Of a stretch of DNA of 64,000 nt, positions 44,991 through 56,640 are shown piece after piece (within the stretch, counting starts at the first letter, position 1; every line of letters begins with the position of its first letter). A program made the position numbers and the translations under genes. The DNA comes from Ceratotherium simum simum. Its lineage: Eukaryota > Chordata > Mammalia > Perissodactyla > Rhinocerotidae. Below the pieces are notes generated by a model. The model made no database searches. It saw nothing but the letters and a program-made list of their open reading frames with translations, and was not told where the DNA came from. Location of the stretch: assembly GCF_000283155.1 (NCBI RefSeq), contig NW_004454159.1, positions 20,035,253 to 20,099,252 on the forward strand, read 5' to 3'.

Positions 44991-47914
44991 TGAAGGTCCA
45001 TAGAATGGCTTCTTGGTGCATGTCAAAGGTCTATGATATCATTTCTCTTAAATGGAAAAAGACAAAATGGTTAATCTAACAGGCATAAATAATATCCTTC
45101 AGGAAAATTATATTTAATCTCATCATTTACTTCTCAACATTTAACAATTGTCACATAATAAAGAATGTTAAAGAGTCTGAAACCTGAAAAAGGATTAAAT
45201 AAATATTATGGAAAAAAGTTATTCTAAGCCCACAATAAGTGGTAGGGATCGTTGTTAGCAGATTGTATATGAGTATTGGGATGGAGGTTGAAGTTTTAAA
45301 AACTGGTTTCTTGGGTAAATTTCAGAGGGGGTGGCAAGAAAGAGCAAAAACTAGACAAAAAAGGAGAGACAAAAGGAAGCCGATGTGATGGCCGTTTATG
45401 CAGGAGAATAAGAAGACATAAGAGAGAGGTTTGAGATGACAACTGCTTGAAAAGCTAAAAATAGAGAATTTAATCTGGGACTGAAAAAATTGTGTCTGAA
45501 ACCTGACGGCGGTTGGGATGGCTGTGATGTTCTTACTTAGCTCTCGGTATCAATGAAGAGTATTATCGATGGTGATGGGGAGGAAAATTTGGGATTGGGT
45601 GCCAAAAAAAAGTATTTTGGCTGAGTATCTTTGATGTGCTCATCAGAGGAGAGACGAGAACAGGAGTGAAGAACAGGTGCTGGCACGAACTGCGGAGGAA
45701 GCAGCCCACACGGGGCAAAGGATTGGGCAGGTTTCGAAGGGGAGAAAGAGACCATTTCTGGCACTGTTGCAGAGCAAAACGCAGCAGGACTTGGCAAGAA
45801 GAGCCAGGTAGGAAAAGATAGAAGGAAAGATAATTAAAAGATAAGATGCGTCTTTAATCTGGTAGCCAGAAGGAAAAGGTAGTCGTGCAGATGAAAGGAA
45901 AAGATGGAGAAAATAGAAGATGATTGCAACAAAAGCAAAAGTATTTAATTATTAATTTAGCAGTCTGTTAAATGTAATGACTTAAATTTCTACAAGTTCT
46001 AAAAGTGTGAACAGCAAAGACTAGGAGACGGGTTAAAAAGAAACTCTCAAAATCTTCTCACAAGGGAAAATCTGTCATTCGTCTAGCTACACGCAGCACC
46101 ACATTTATGCTATTTGTTGAGTTTTTCCTCAAAGCTTTGGAGGATTGGATTGAAATCTTCATTTATGACTTTGAGCCTTATTCGAAGCTCCTTCGTATAT
46201 GCCCTAGTGTAGAAAAGCATCATGGACAGCAGAGTTCCGAATAAATAACGAGGCTTATACAGGTCTACGCTTTTGTGTTACTCACCATAATAAAAATAGA
46301 GTGTTTGGTGTGCTTCGTTCCATTCCAAATAAATAATGTGTTCAGCTGTTACATTACACCAAATAAATCGATGAAAACAAATGTCTTTCTGCAGAATAAT
46401 TTTGTCCTAAACTCTTAACATGTACCCCGAAATAGATTTTGTGTGTTCTTAAGCATGGATTGTAAACAACACCATGCCGGTGCTCTCTGTTTATTGTGTT
46501 GCGTAAGTTTAGAGGGGAGAGGATTGTTTACCAGAATAAAATCCTTTAAAAAAAAAAAAAAAGGATTCTTATCTTTCATTTAGGTTAATAGCATACCACA
46601 TGTATTTGTCAATCAAATTAGAATTACCATCAGCCCATAATGCATTTTAGTTTAGCCAATATCAGTCAGTCCTGATTTATTTGCTTAATACAAATCTAAT
46701 TGAGTTTCAGCCTGCTTTTCTTTCAGCTGTTAACCGACCAAGTACATCTTTAATTTCCAAGACCGATGGTGTGGTAGCAGTTGAGAAGACGAGTGATTTG
46801 CATAAGGCCCCAGAAGGGTGCCAAAACTCTTCACGCTTTAAACAACAGCCTTTATTATTCTGTAAGTGGATGTGTTGAATTTTCATGCTTTTGTTTCCAG
46901 TTCAGCCCTGACAGAAAAGAATAAAGTAGATTTTGCCAGCACCCCTGCTGTGCCCTGGGGGAGAAATTCAATGTGCCTCATTTGTCTTAATTGGAGAACC
47001 GCCCTCAGCACCAGCTTTGTCTATGAATACATTAGCATAACAGACAGAAAATTCAAGCCCACTTTTGTAGAAGTAGTCTTCCCCCACACACACCTCCCAT
47101 TTTTAGACTAATAAAAACTGCAAGAGGGGAGAAGTGCATGTCTCATCTCTTGGATTTCTTATAGTTGCTGTTGTAAAATTCTCTCTACGGGAGGGAGGCA
47201 TCAGGCCTATCTTATCTCTGCACTGTTATTAGAGCCGGTTGTGAAAAATGTGATAAATATCATCCGTGACAGAGAGCTGAAAGCTTCTCTTTATTCTTCA
47301 TAATGTGCTAAGCCTATATACTTGTTCTTTGACTGGTTATGCTGCTTTTTCAGGGGGGAGGGTTGGCTTTACACAGAGACAAACGTGTAGCGAGTATGAA
47401 TGAATCTGGAAAAAAAGGAAGAAAAATTCTTGCCAAAGTGAATTTATTAGCACTAAAAGAAATGCAGTTATCTCAGTCAAAGCAAGATTTTAAACCCTGG
47501 GCCAATTCATTGGAGAAATATTAAATTCATCTTCACGGTTTTCATACTACAAAAGGGTTCTCAGGCTGGACAAACAGCCTGCGCCATGCAACGTTTCCCT
47601 AATGCAGGCTCTTCCAGGATCTGATTGCACTAATGGAATTTAAAGGTAGAGGTTTCAAAAGAAATGTTTCGTTTACATGTTCCCAAGACCAGTATTAATT
47701 CTTTCATCACATCTGTTCAACCTGCTTGCCATTGCCAACATGTGAAAGAGATGGAAAACATGGGGAAAGATATAATTTCTTAATAAAACATGGTGTACAC
47801 AGTCTCTCGGAAAGATGGCTGCCTTTCAAAAAAACAATGAATCCATATTTTGTCTTGATTTTTCTCCAGAAGGCCTAATTTACCACGTCAGTCACACGCT
47901 GCTCTCACTAGAAG
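44991..47914. other. Repeat-poor block
   Basis: I assign no mobile element over ~2.9 kb apart from an A-run at 46548-46562. The stretch 46100-47850 has a mixed composition and many AT-rich transcription-factor-like words (ATTAGCATAACA, GATAAATATCATCC, CAATCAAATTAGAAT). A purine-rich part at 45340-45900 carries overlapping short frames on both strands without support. Conserved non-coding sequence is possible but unproven. Confidence 0.4.
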
Positions 47915-47929
47915 CCTTCCAGGGATTTT

Positions 47930-48142
47930 TTTTTTTTTTTTAAAGATTTTATTTATTTATTTTTTCCCCCAAAGCCCCAGCAGATAGTTGTATGTCATAG
48001 CTGCACATCCCTCTAGTTGCTGTATGTGGGACGCGGCCTCAGCATGGCCGGAGAAGCGGTGCGTCGGTGCACGCCCGGGATCCGAACCCGGGCCGCCAGC
48101 AGCGGAGCGCGTGCACTTAACCGCTAAGCCACCAGGCCGGCC
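47930..48142 (-). mobile_element. ERE SINE, young, reverse
   Basis: On the + strand: a T-rich tail, CCCCAAAGCCCCAGCAGATA, GTTGTATGTCATAGCTGCAC, GACGCGGCCTCAGCATGGCC, then GGGATCCGAACCCGGGCC and CACTTAACCGCTAAGCCACC, AGGCCGGCC. The B box (GGTTCGGATCC in sense) is intact. A perfect 15-bp target-site duplication CCTTCCAGGGATTTT flanks it (47915-47929 and 48143-48157). It is one of the least diverged copies here. Confidence 0.96.
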
Positions 48143-48157
48143 CCTTCCAGGGATTTT

Positions 48158-48934
48158 AAATAAGGTTTTTTTGTTAAGAGCTTGTTCCGTTTTGAATTAT
48201 TTGTATGCCCATTTAAAAATTAAACAACTTTTGGGTCAGGTCCTTGTGGATAAATGTAAGGCAAAATCATTTTGGAATAATAATTTTGAGATGCAGAAGT
48301 TTCTATGGCCTAGAGAGAATGAACGAATTCTCATTTTTGTGTAAATCTTCATTGTGTTGCCAATTTCAAATGCTTGGTACACTTCATCGGCATAATGAAG
48401 GCAAAACTGAGGGATTAATACACCCTCTCCATCCCCTCCATCCTTGCTTCCTCCACTTTCCATTCACTCACCCCAGTAAACATTCCAAGAGGCTATGATG
48501 AGTTGGTAAGTGTTGTAGACTAGGAATAAAATGTTTGCTTTCTTCTGTAAATGCATCTAAAAATCATCATTTGGCTTTATCTGTCCTGTGAGAGGATGTC
48601 AGCTTTTCGATTTACTATTGGTTTCATTTACATTATAAAAATGACAGTTTACCCAGTTTATCACATAATCCCTGCTGCTTTCTAAACAAACATTCCAGAC
48701 ACCTTCCTTGAATCCTCCTTCTTCCCACAACTTGCCTTGATGTCTTGGCAACATCTAATTCTGTACTTGCACCTAATTCCCCCAGGTCAGCCTGTCCTGC
48801 ACATCAGTAAGAGAGATGGTCCCATGAACACTTGAGTCTCTCTCCATCCCATACTATTTGTTTCTTTTTAAAAATAAAACCTCTTTGGAAAAACTAATCA
48901 ATTGTTAACCTGAGCAGAGTTAAAAAGGACAGTT
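48158..48934. other. No recognised feature
   Basis: Unassigned sequence. Overlapping frames of 75-84 codons on both strands are unsupported. Confidence 0.45.
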
Positions 48935-49562
48935 TGGGGGATCAGAATTGGCCACCTCAAAATATGTCTCTTTGCCTTGATTATTTTCAAGAACAAAAGA
49001 CTCTGAAAGAAACTTTGATCTCCCCCCCATTAACTGCCTAAAAGAAATTTAAGATAGAAGCCCTGTCCCCAGGACAAGCCATCACCATAGATAACTCTGG
49101 GTATTGATACACTGGGAGGGTCCTTGCTAAGCCCATTCTTGTCAAGGCTCTGAAAACCAAGTACATTTACATCTGTAAGGGAAACCTCCATTTGTAAAGA
49201 TATCTCCCTCTCTGTACCAGGAAGAAGGGATGATGACCTTATGTCTAGAAACTCTTATCAATATAGAAGGTGAGGACTTAAATCTGGATAATAACCTTAC
49301 TCTTGTTTACTGTCCTTTTCTGATAATCTCCCGTAGCTGACTCCCCTCTCCCCCAACATCCTCCTTTGTCTTTAGCTGAAGATGGTGTTTAAGATGAGAA
49401 TCTCTGCCATTTTGTTGAGTTACCCAGTTTCCTGGGTCTCTTCCATGTATACAAGTTATAACGCTTTGTTTGATTTTCTCCTGTTATTCTGTCTCATGTC
49501 AATTTAACTTGTATCGCAGCCAGAAGTACTCAGAGTTGGTAAAGGATATATCTTCCTCCCCT
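48935..49562 (+). mobile_element. Solo LTR, ERV-type, copy 3 of 3 related
   Basis: It is parallel to the LTR at 33.3 kb: GGCCACCTCAAAATATGTCT, CTTTGCCTTGATTATTTTCA, then ACATTTACATCTGTAAGGGA, ACCTCCATTTGTAAAGATAT, CTCCCTCTCTGTACCAGGAA, ATCAATATAGAAGGTGAGGA, CTTAAATCTGGATAATAACC, AAGATGGTGTTTAAGATGAG, and the U5-like TTCTCCTGTTATTCTGTCTC. The TATA and polyadenylation positions have decayed (GTGTTTAAG, ATAACG). It is longer than copy 1 near its 5' side (~49010-49140). Confidence 0.65.
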
Positions 49563-50585
49563 ACAACTGCTTTATGGAAATTTATCCATTATTTTTTGTG
49601 CCATCACTCTCTATGAAAATGAGTTTTCCCCACAAAAATTAAGCATTCATAGTAATGACTTTTGAAAATCAAGCATAGGTATTTGGGAGGAAGGAGCATG
49701 TTAAGGTTGGGGAACAGATGGATAGGAAATTAACTTTCCCCATGTCACAAAATATAAATTTATCTTTAAGACCTGGAGTAAAAATAATCCTGATGGTTTC
49801 ATGCAGCACGTTATTGTGGGCACTATGTAGGGTGATCGTTAAGTGGGTAACTTGATGAGGAGACAGGTCTTGATGTGGCATGTCTCTCAGAAGAAATCCC
49901 TGGGATTCTTTCATGAATCAATACTTTGAAGAGGGAAATTTCAAAAGTTATATAAATATTAATATGGAAAAATCTAGAATTAACTTTGGAAAGTACTCTT
50001 TTGACTATACAAATTTATTTAATTTATACAAGTTCCTTACATGGTCAAAACACAACAGCCAAGCAATACCAAATTAGGAGGAAACCAATGGGCAAGAGGA
50101 GGACACCAGTAGGACCAGAGTTTACAGCAAAATATTCCCGAGTTTAAACATACAGTTCAAGTAACAATAACCTAAAATTCCACATGATAATCATTTCTGT
50201 TGCAGTTACAAAAAAAAAGACATATAAGTGCTAATTTAACATCAACAAATTAACAATAAGATGTGCCACTTTCTGTAGTAACAGCCATAATGAGGTGATA
50301 AGGGGTAAACACTTATATTTGTTTCGTACACCAAAATATCTCACTTTAGGGAATTTCTAACAAAAAAGCCAAATGGGAGTCCTCTGTGTATTTAGAGAAC
50401 ACCCTGGCTATTATTTTTTCTTATTTAAACTTCTTTGAAAGTTATTGATTGACTATTCAGTTTCTTAGTTGATAACCTCTGTTTCTGATTCTAAAGACTT
50501 AGCCAACATAAACTGGAAGAATCACTTTAAGTAACCTTAGGTTTATCTGCAACTCTTTTCAGTGATATATTTGTTCTCTGAAAAC
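49563..50585. other. No recognised feature
   Basis: AT-rich non-coding DNA. An A-run at 50211-50219 is the only low-complexity feature. Nothing else is assigned. Confidence 0.45.
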
Positions 50586-50600
50586 AGAAGGAATGTCAGA

Positions 50601-50940
50601 ACATGGATGGACATTGAGGGTATTATGGAAAGTGAAATAAGTCAGAGGGAGAAGGTCAAATACCATATGATTTCCTTCATTAAGTAGTAGATAATAACAA
50701 CAATAAACAAACACATAGAGACAGAGATTGGATTGGTGGTTACCAGAGGGGAAGAGGGGAGGGAGGAGCGCAAAAGGGATAATTCAGCACATGTGTGTGG
50801 TGATGGGTTGTAATTAGTATTTGGGTGGTGAACATGATGTAATCTATGCAGAAATAGAAGTATAATGATGTACACCTGAAATTTATACAATGTTATAAAC
50901 GAATGTTACTGCAAAAAAAAAAAAATTAAAAAAAAAAAAA
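50601..50940 (+). mobile_element. Young L1 3' end, equid-type, 5'-truncated
   Basis: The sequence reads AAGTGAAATAAGTCAGAGGG, AGAAGGTCAAATACCATATG, ACATAGAGACAGAGATTGGA, GGTGGTTACCAGAGG, AATGATGTACACCTGAAATT and ends in an A-rich tail (50912-50940). This is the L1 3' UTR type I associate with horse. A perfect 15-bp target-site duplication AGAAGGAATGTCAGA lies at 50586-50600 and 50941-50955, proving target-primed insertion of a 5'-truncated ~340-bp copy. Confidence 0.94.
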
Positions 50941-50955
50941 AGAAGGAATGTCAGA

Positions 50956-52403
50956 TAATGAATGATGGTTGTTAAGTAACCATCTCCTTTAGGTTTTAAT
51001 CTAAAAAAAGCAAGACACCTGTGTGAGGTAGGCAATTGTGCACACCATTTTCCCCTCTGGAAAACCAACTGGTTCCCTGTAAGAAGGTGGAGTAGAAGCA
51101 GTGCTATTCTGGGCTGGATCTGTGTCTGGACAAACTGAAAAGGGACCAAAATTCTACTCTGCAGTGTCATTTGGTCAGATGAAGGAAAGCAAGGGATACA
51201 GGGACACGGGCTGTCACTGTTACCAGCAGCTTTTTAGAATGTTCTAAAAAATGAAAGGAGAGAGCAGAAGAAGAGAGTAAGAGATCATATAAACATATCC
51301 ACTTGATTTTGGGGGCAGAGGAAAAGCAATTGTCAAGAGGTAAAACAATAGAAGGAAGTTTGGGTGGTACTGGAGTGCTAAAGAAGCTCAGGTGGTGTCT
51401 GGGAAGGACATCACAGGATGGGTGACAGGCAGGAATACACAAAAAGCATGAGGGGAGAGAAGACCTTGTCTAGGATTCTTTGGGTTATGACACTGCTGTC
51501 TTCTTCATTCATTTGAAGATATGACTCATCTCTACATCATAGATTCTGTCCTAAGAGCTGAGCTAAAACAGAATGAAACATAAAAAACCCAACTGGTAAA
51601 ACTTCCACAGGGATTCTGCGAACCACTTGGCTGGATGAGGCTTGGATATGATCGCTTGTAAAGTTAGGCAACCGTTCACCCTCTATCTAGCTATGATTTG
51701 CATAGGTCTCAGCAGGCTCAAGGGAAAGATCTTGAACTCTGTTTGCAATCTGGGTTCAGGCATATGTTGATGGGGTATAAGTGCGGGCAATGGGGCCAGA
51801 TTACAGAGTAAACAATAGAAACCCTTAGAAGAAAAACCATGAGAAAGAAGTTCTGCATAGTGTACCAGACACAAAAACAGGTCTAAAGAAAGGGACACAG
51901 TTGACTTAAGTACAGAGTAAAACTGGACTTGAATCCATCCTGACCTAACCCTTAGAGATCCCCTGTGTATGCTGGGCAAAAGAAGACTATATGTGGTTGT
52001 GGGATAAGAAAATGAGAAAAGGAAGATGTGCTGGCTAAATAAAGACCCATAGGTCCAAAAGTATGCAAGAATGTCAAGGAACTCAGGGTCAAGCACAGAG
52101 ACCAGAGTTCCTAAAGTTTGGGAGGTTAAAAGCAGGTAAGCACCACCATTCAGGGGGCCTGAACACAGCAGTGGTGATGTCCTGCGCCCAAAGCACCACT
52201 GGGGTCAACCTGAGCAGCAACAGAACATGGGAACAGCAGGGTGCAGGTAGTGGTATAAAGAAAGGGAGGGAGTTGAGACTCGGTCAAGTTGGGGTTATTG
52301 ATAGAAATGTTAAATTGAGCTTACCTAGAAATCACAGGCTATTGGGACCTAAGGGAAATTTTTATATGGACGTATGGTGTATTGTGGGAAAACAGACAGG
52401 GGA
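50956..52403. other. No recognised feature
   Basis: Frames of 91-137 codons exist on both strands (51167-51442 and 51683-52096 on -, 52063-52419 on +) without recognisable domains. Parts of 51000-52400 may be an old repeat, but I cannot name one. Confidence 0.4.
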
Positions 52404-52919
52404 TGTATTAGTCTGCTAGGGCTACCATAACAAAATACCACAAACTGGGTGGCTTAAACAACGGGAATTTATTTTCTCACAGTTCTGGAAGCCAGATGTC
52501 TAAGATCAAGCTGCTATCAGTAATGTCTGGTAAGGACTCTCTTCCTGGCTTACAGATGGCAGCCTTCTTGCTGTCCTCACATGGCCTTTCCCCTGTGTTC
52601 ACTCAGAGAATGGATGAGCTCTGGTGTCTCTTCCTCTTCTGATAAGAATACTAGTTCTATTGGATTAGGGCTCTCCCTAATGATCTCATTTTAACTTAAT
52701 TACATCTTTAAAGGTCTATCTCCAAATATGGTCACTTACTGAATTACTGGGAGTTGTCCCATAACAGTGGGACAAAGCTAATTTTCCTGTGGAGCCCCAT
52801 TCTTATGACCTCATTTAACCTTAATCACCTCCTTGAAGGCCCTATCTCCAAATACAGTCACAATGGGGGTTAGGGCTTCAATATATGAATTTTGCGGGGA
52901 CACAATTCAGTCCATAACA
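52404..52919 (-). mobile_element. MLT1 LTR (ERVL-MaLR), reverse, with internal duplication
   Basis: On the + strand it begins TGTATTAGTCTGCTAGGGCT, ACCATAACAAAATACCAC, GGTGGCTTAAACAACGGGAA, TTTATTTTCTCACAGTTCTG and ends GACACAATTCAGTCCATAAC, A: the reverse complement of an MLT1-type LTR. The block 'CTCATTTTAACTTAATTAC…CTATCTCCAAATATGGTCA' at 52681-52734 recurs in similar form at 52806-52860, which a standard MLT1 has once. Confidence 0.85.
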
Positions 52920-53108
52920 AGGAGCCAGGATGGATCTTCATGAATGAACCTAAGAAATGAAAAAGCTCAAGAGTTCTACCTTGCTCCTATCTGGGAGATA
53001 GAGATGATCATCCATCTTCAAGGGTTTGTTTTTATGACCTGTAAGTAAGAAAGGCTTGTTGCATCAAAAGCCCATTCCTCTTTCTCAGAGAGTCCAAGAA
53101 ATGGTTTT

Positions 53109-53423
53109 TTGTTTTTTTGTGTGTGTGTGAGGAAGATCAGCCCTGAGCTAACATCCATGCTAATCCTCCTCTTTTTGCTGAGGAAGACAGGCTCTGAACT
53201 AAGATTTATTGCCAATCCTCCTCTTTTTTTCCCCCCTTTTTCTCCCCAAAGCCCCAGTAGATAGTTGTATGTCATAGCTGCACATCCTTCTAGTTGCTGT
53301 AAGTGGGACGCCGCCACAGCATGGCCGGACAAGCGGTGCGTTGGTGTGCGTCTGGGATCCGAACCCTGAGCCGCCAGTAGTGGAGCTCGCACACTTAACC
53401 GCAAAGCCACGGGGCTGGCCCCA
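53109..53423 (-). mobile_element. ERE SINE, long form, reverse
   Basis: On the + strand it has a TG-rich tail, two tandem ~55-bp modules (GAGGAAGATCAGCCCTGAGC … CCTCCTCTTTTTGCTGAGGA and its partner to ~53225), then CCCCAAAGCCCCAGTAGATA, GGGATCCGAACCCTGAGCCG and CTTAACCGCAAAGCCACGGG, GCTGGCC. A perfect 16-bp target-site duplication TCCAAGAAATGGTTTT flanks it (53093-53108 and 53424-53439). A 151-codon frame on the - strand crosses it and is not a gene. Confidence 0.95.
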
Positions 53424-53439
53424 TCCAAGAAATGGTTTT

Positions 53440-55214
53440 GATTCACCCTATAGTCTAGTGAGTATTTAACCAAAAGAAGTATTCATCATTACACCTATAC
53501 TGATGCAAAGAATTGAGATGGGGTGTGAATTCCGACCGTCATGAATTTTCTTTGACTTTAAGACAGTGTGTTCTATCTCAGATTCATGCTATTGTTGTCT
53601 ATTGTATCTAATTCTTCAGGAGGCATAGTAATAAATATATAAATGTGATATTCGTTTGTTGCACTGTGGGCTTATAAAAATACCATGACTTTTTAATGTC
53701 TTTTCTTTTTTCAAGAGAAAAGGAAAGCCAAAAATACACTAAAATTTCAGTACCCAATTGATGTTTTCTCCAAGAACAAGACAAGAAGCATAGAAGATTT
53801 TATTTTAGTGTATGCCAATAAACTGAGTTAGATGTAATTCAAAGTACTGCCCTGCCACATGCTAAATGAATGTTCAATATCCTTGATTTGTTCTCTTTTA
53901 GTAGCTGGGCTATCATATGTGGACAACATGTCATTTAGATTGGTTTATAGGCAATGAAAACCAATTCTGACTTAAGCAAAAGGGGAATGATAGATGAGAA
54001 GGGAAAAGTCACAGAATTGAAGACAAGTTCCTGGCCTTTGAAAGAATAGAATGCAGAGTAGCCAAGTTTCAGCGCTCTAGGGAGCATGACCCAGTAGCTA
54101 CTCTCTTTAGGATGTCGCTATTGGGATAAATTAGAGTCTCAATATCTAAACTTCCACTAAAAAGAGTCAGGTTTACAAAACTTGGGTCAGGTGCCCATTT
54201 GATTAACAATTCCACCGAGCCCATACATGATGGGGAAGTGATATTTTTTCAAGAAAAGTATGAGGTGCTGTTAGAAAAATGAGAATGAACACTGGACAAG
54301 AAAAAGCAACAGATGTCCACTAGAAGCAAATGCCTGAAATATACTTCTGTTGAATATTGATCTGGAAAGGTGTGAGCATTAGTACTAGCACTGACAATAG
54401 AAGAATTTCACGCTGCCTTTCTTTCCCATATATGACCTCCAAGGAGATCTCAATCTCTGAATACATACATAGTAACAAAACTCAGAAATAAGGATGCTGT
54501 ATAATGGCAGGGAATGTCTTCTGCCTAGCTAGCTGTATTTAAATGTTGGGTCAGTATTTGCCTCCTTTGAAGGATTTGTGTGCCCTTTTCCTGGTTTTTA
54601 CTGCTGCCACCGCCACTTTATCACCTTTCTGATTTTAGGTATGATCATCATTAGTTTTTCATCTCCCCACAGATCTACTCGCCAGCCTGGGTGTCTCCAC
54701 AAGGTCAGACCTACAGCAATGGTGACTGAGGCTAAGTGTCCAGTGAAACAGCAATCTTCGTCAATGTGGAAATGACCTTCCAATGTAACTGTTCTCCACT
54801 CTGTGGTGGCCAGGCACTGTGACCTCAGCTATCATCTCGAGATTCCATGTTGGTTTGACTATATAGCTCTCAGCAAAAACTAATTCTTGTGATGCAATTA
54901 AGAAAAGCCTAGGTACAGACTAAGCAGTCTTTCAACTATGTTTGGGCATTTTGAAGGCCAGTCTGCTTTTGAAATGGCTCCCTTAAAGACCAAATGGGGA
55001 AAAGCCAAGAACTCTGGGCAATACTTCAAAAGTCAACAGCTGCTCTGCACTCCCAGTCAATCCCAATTTGCCACTTGGCTGCTTAGTGATGAGCTGCTTG
55101 TATGAGTGTTTGATAGCACCATAGTGTATTCCCTAGTTCACCCATTGGCTTGTCAAGCTTTGGGCAGATATCTAGTACCCCAGAAGTTTGGCTTCTCTGT
55201 AAAACAGCTTGTTA
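53440..55214. other. No recognised feature
   Basis: I could assign no repeat or gene over ~1.8 kb. Confidence 0.4.
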
Positions 55215-55322
55215 TAAGGGAAAGAGTATTTGATTGGAAGTCAAGAGTCCAGTTTCAGATTTGAACTGTCCCTAATTACACATGTGATATTGGGCAAGTA
55301 ACAATGTATCTGGGCCTTACGG
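55215..55322 (+). mobile_element. MIR SINE, 5' half
   Basis: GTATTTGATTGGAAGTCAAG, AGTCCAGTTTCAGATTTGAA, TGATATTGGGCAAGTAACAA, TGTATCTGGGCC fit the MIR core. It stops where the L1-type sequence starts. Confidence 0.68.
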
Positions 55323-55339
55323 GGTTTCTTTGTTGTTTT

Positions 55340-56640
55340 GCTGTTGCTGTTAACATTTTATCATAAGAATTTCAAACATATACAAAAGCAGAAAGAATAA
55401 TACCATGAATCTCATGTACCTATCATCTACTTTCAATAATTGTCAATTTTGGTTTATCTATATCCTGCCTTGCCTACTGGATTATTGTAAAATAAATCCC
55501 AGATTCATATCACTATATCCATAAATATTTCAGAGTATGTCTCTAAAAGATTAGAACTATTTTGTTTTTAAAAAGTCATAATAACATCAGACACTTAATA
55601 ATAATTTAGTAATATTTTCAAATACCCAGTGTTCAAATTTTCCTGATTGTCAAATTTTTAAAAATATTTTTAAAAAGGATCCAAATGAGGTCTGTAAAAT
55701 TCAATTGTTGAAATGTTTCTTAAGTCTATTTTAAACTATAAATTCTCTCTCTCTCTCTCTCCTTGAACTTATGTAGGAGAGACAAACTAGATCATTTGTC
55801 CTGTAGAGTTTCTCAGTCTGGACCTTGCTTATTGCATCATTGTAATGATATTTAATATATTCCTCTGTCCTCTGTATTTCTTGTAGTTAGATCTAGAAGC
55901 TTGGTCATTTCAGGTACTAATTTTTGGTAAGAATGCTTCTTAGGTGGTACTGTATACTTCCATTATGAAGCATATAATGTCTAGTTGCTTCTTCTTTTGA
56001 GTTGTTAGCAGCCATTGATAATCATTGTCTAGATCCATTATTTCATAAGGAGTTGCAAAATGGTGATATGATAATTCTAGCATGCCTTCTACATTTACTA
56101 GGTAGAGTACTTCTTTTTTTTTTTTTTTTTAAGATTTTTTTTTTTCATTTTTTTTCCCCCCAAAGCCCCAGTAGATAGTTGTATGTCATAGGTTCACATC
56201 CTTCTAGTTGCTGTACGTGGGACTCGGCCTCGCGTTGGACGGAGAAGTGATGCCTCGGGGCGCGCCCGGGATCCGAACCCGGGCCGCCAGCATCAGAGCG
56301 CGCGCACTTAACCACTAAGCCACAGAGCCGGCCCTAGGTAGAGTACTTCTATAAACAGTAACTTTCCCTTCCATATTATTTGGTTATCCTGCAATAGGGA
56401 TATATAGGAAAGGCAGGATAAACACTTGAACCTTTCCTTGTATTTACAAGTTTTAAAAAATAATAAATTATTTCTCCAACATCTTCCAAAAGAGAGCAAT
56501 AAGGTTTTGTTTTGTTGTTTAAGATCAATATACACTTCTGGGTTTAAACATATTTGATGTGCTTTAATCCATTCCAGTTATTATTCTTATTTATGTCCAA
56601 ATTGACTAGTGGGAACCTCTTCAATTTGTCTAATAAGGAA
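55340..56640. mobile_element. Old L1-type 3' UTR, split by an ERE SINE
   Basis: The order of blocks is that of an L1M 3' UTR: ATTTCAAACATATACAAAAG, TCATGTACCTATCATCTACT, AATCCCAGATTCATATCACT, AAATATTTCAGAGTATGTCT, TCATTTGTCCTGTAGAGTTT, CTCAGTCTGGACCTTGCTTA, GGTTGCAAAATGG-like text, CTTCTACATTTACTAG and, after the SINE, CCATATTATTTGGTTATCCT. A further block ends at CTCTTCAATTTG (~56618-56629). An L1 ORF2 piece follows directly. Confidence 0.6.
56115..56333 (-). mobile_element. ERE SINE, young, reverse
   Basis: On the + strand: T-rich tail, CCCCAAAGCCCCAGTAGATA, GTTGTATGTCATAGG, CGGGATCCGAACCCGGGCCG and GCACTTAACCACTAAGCCAC, AGAGCCGGCC. The sense B box is intact. A perfect 17-bp target-site duplication CTAGGTAGAGTACTTCT flanks it (56098-56114 and 56334-56350). 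It is inserted in the old L1-type 3' UTR. Confidence 0.96.

Noticed and set aside
53018..53473. 151-codon frame on the - strand
   Set aside because: Its middle is the ERE SINE at 53109-53423, and similar wording occurs in the frames at 61730-61954 and 63720-63917, which are also inside ERE copies.
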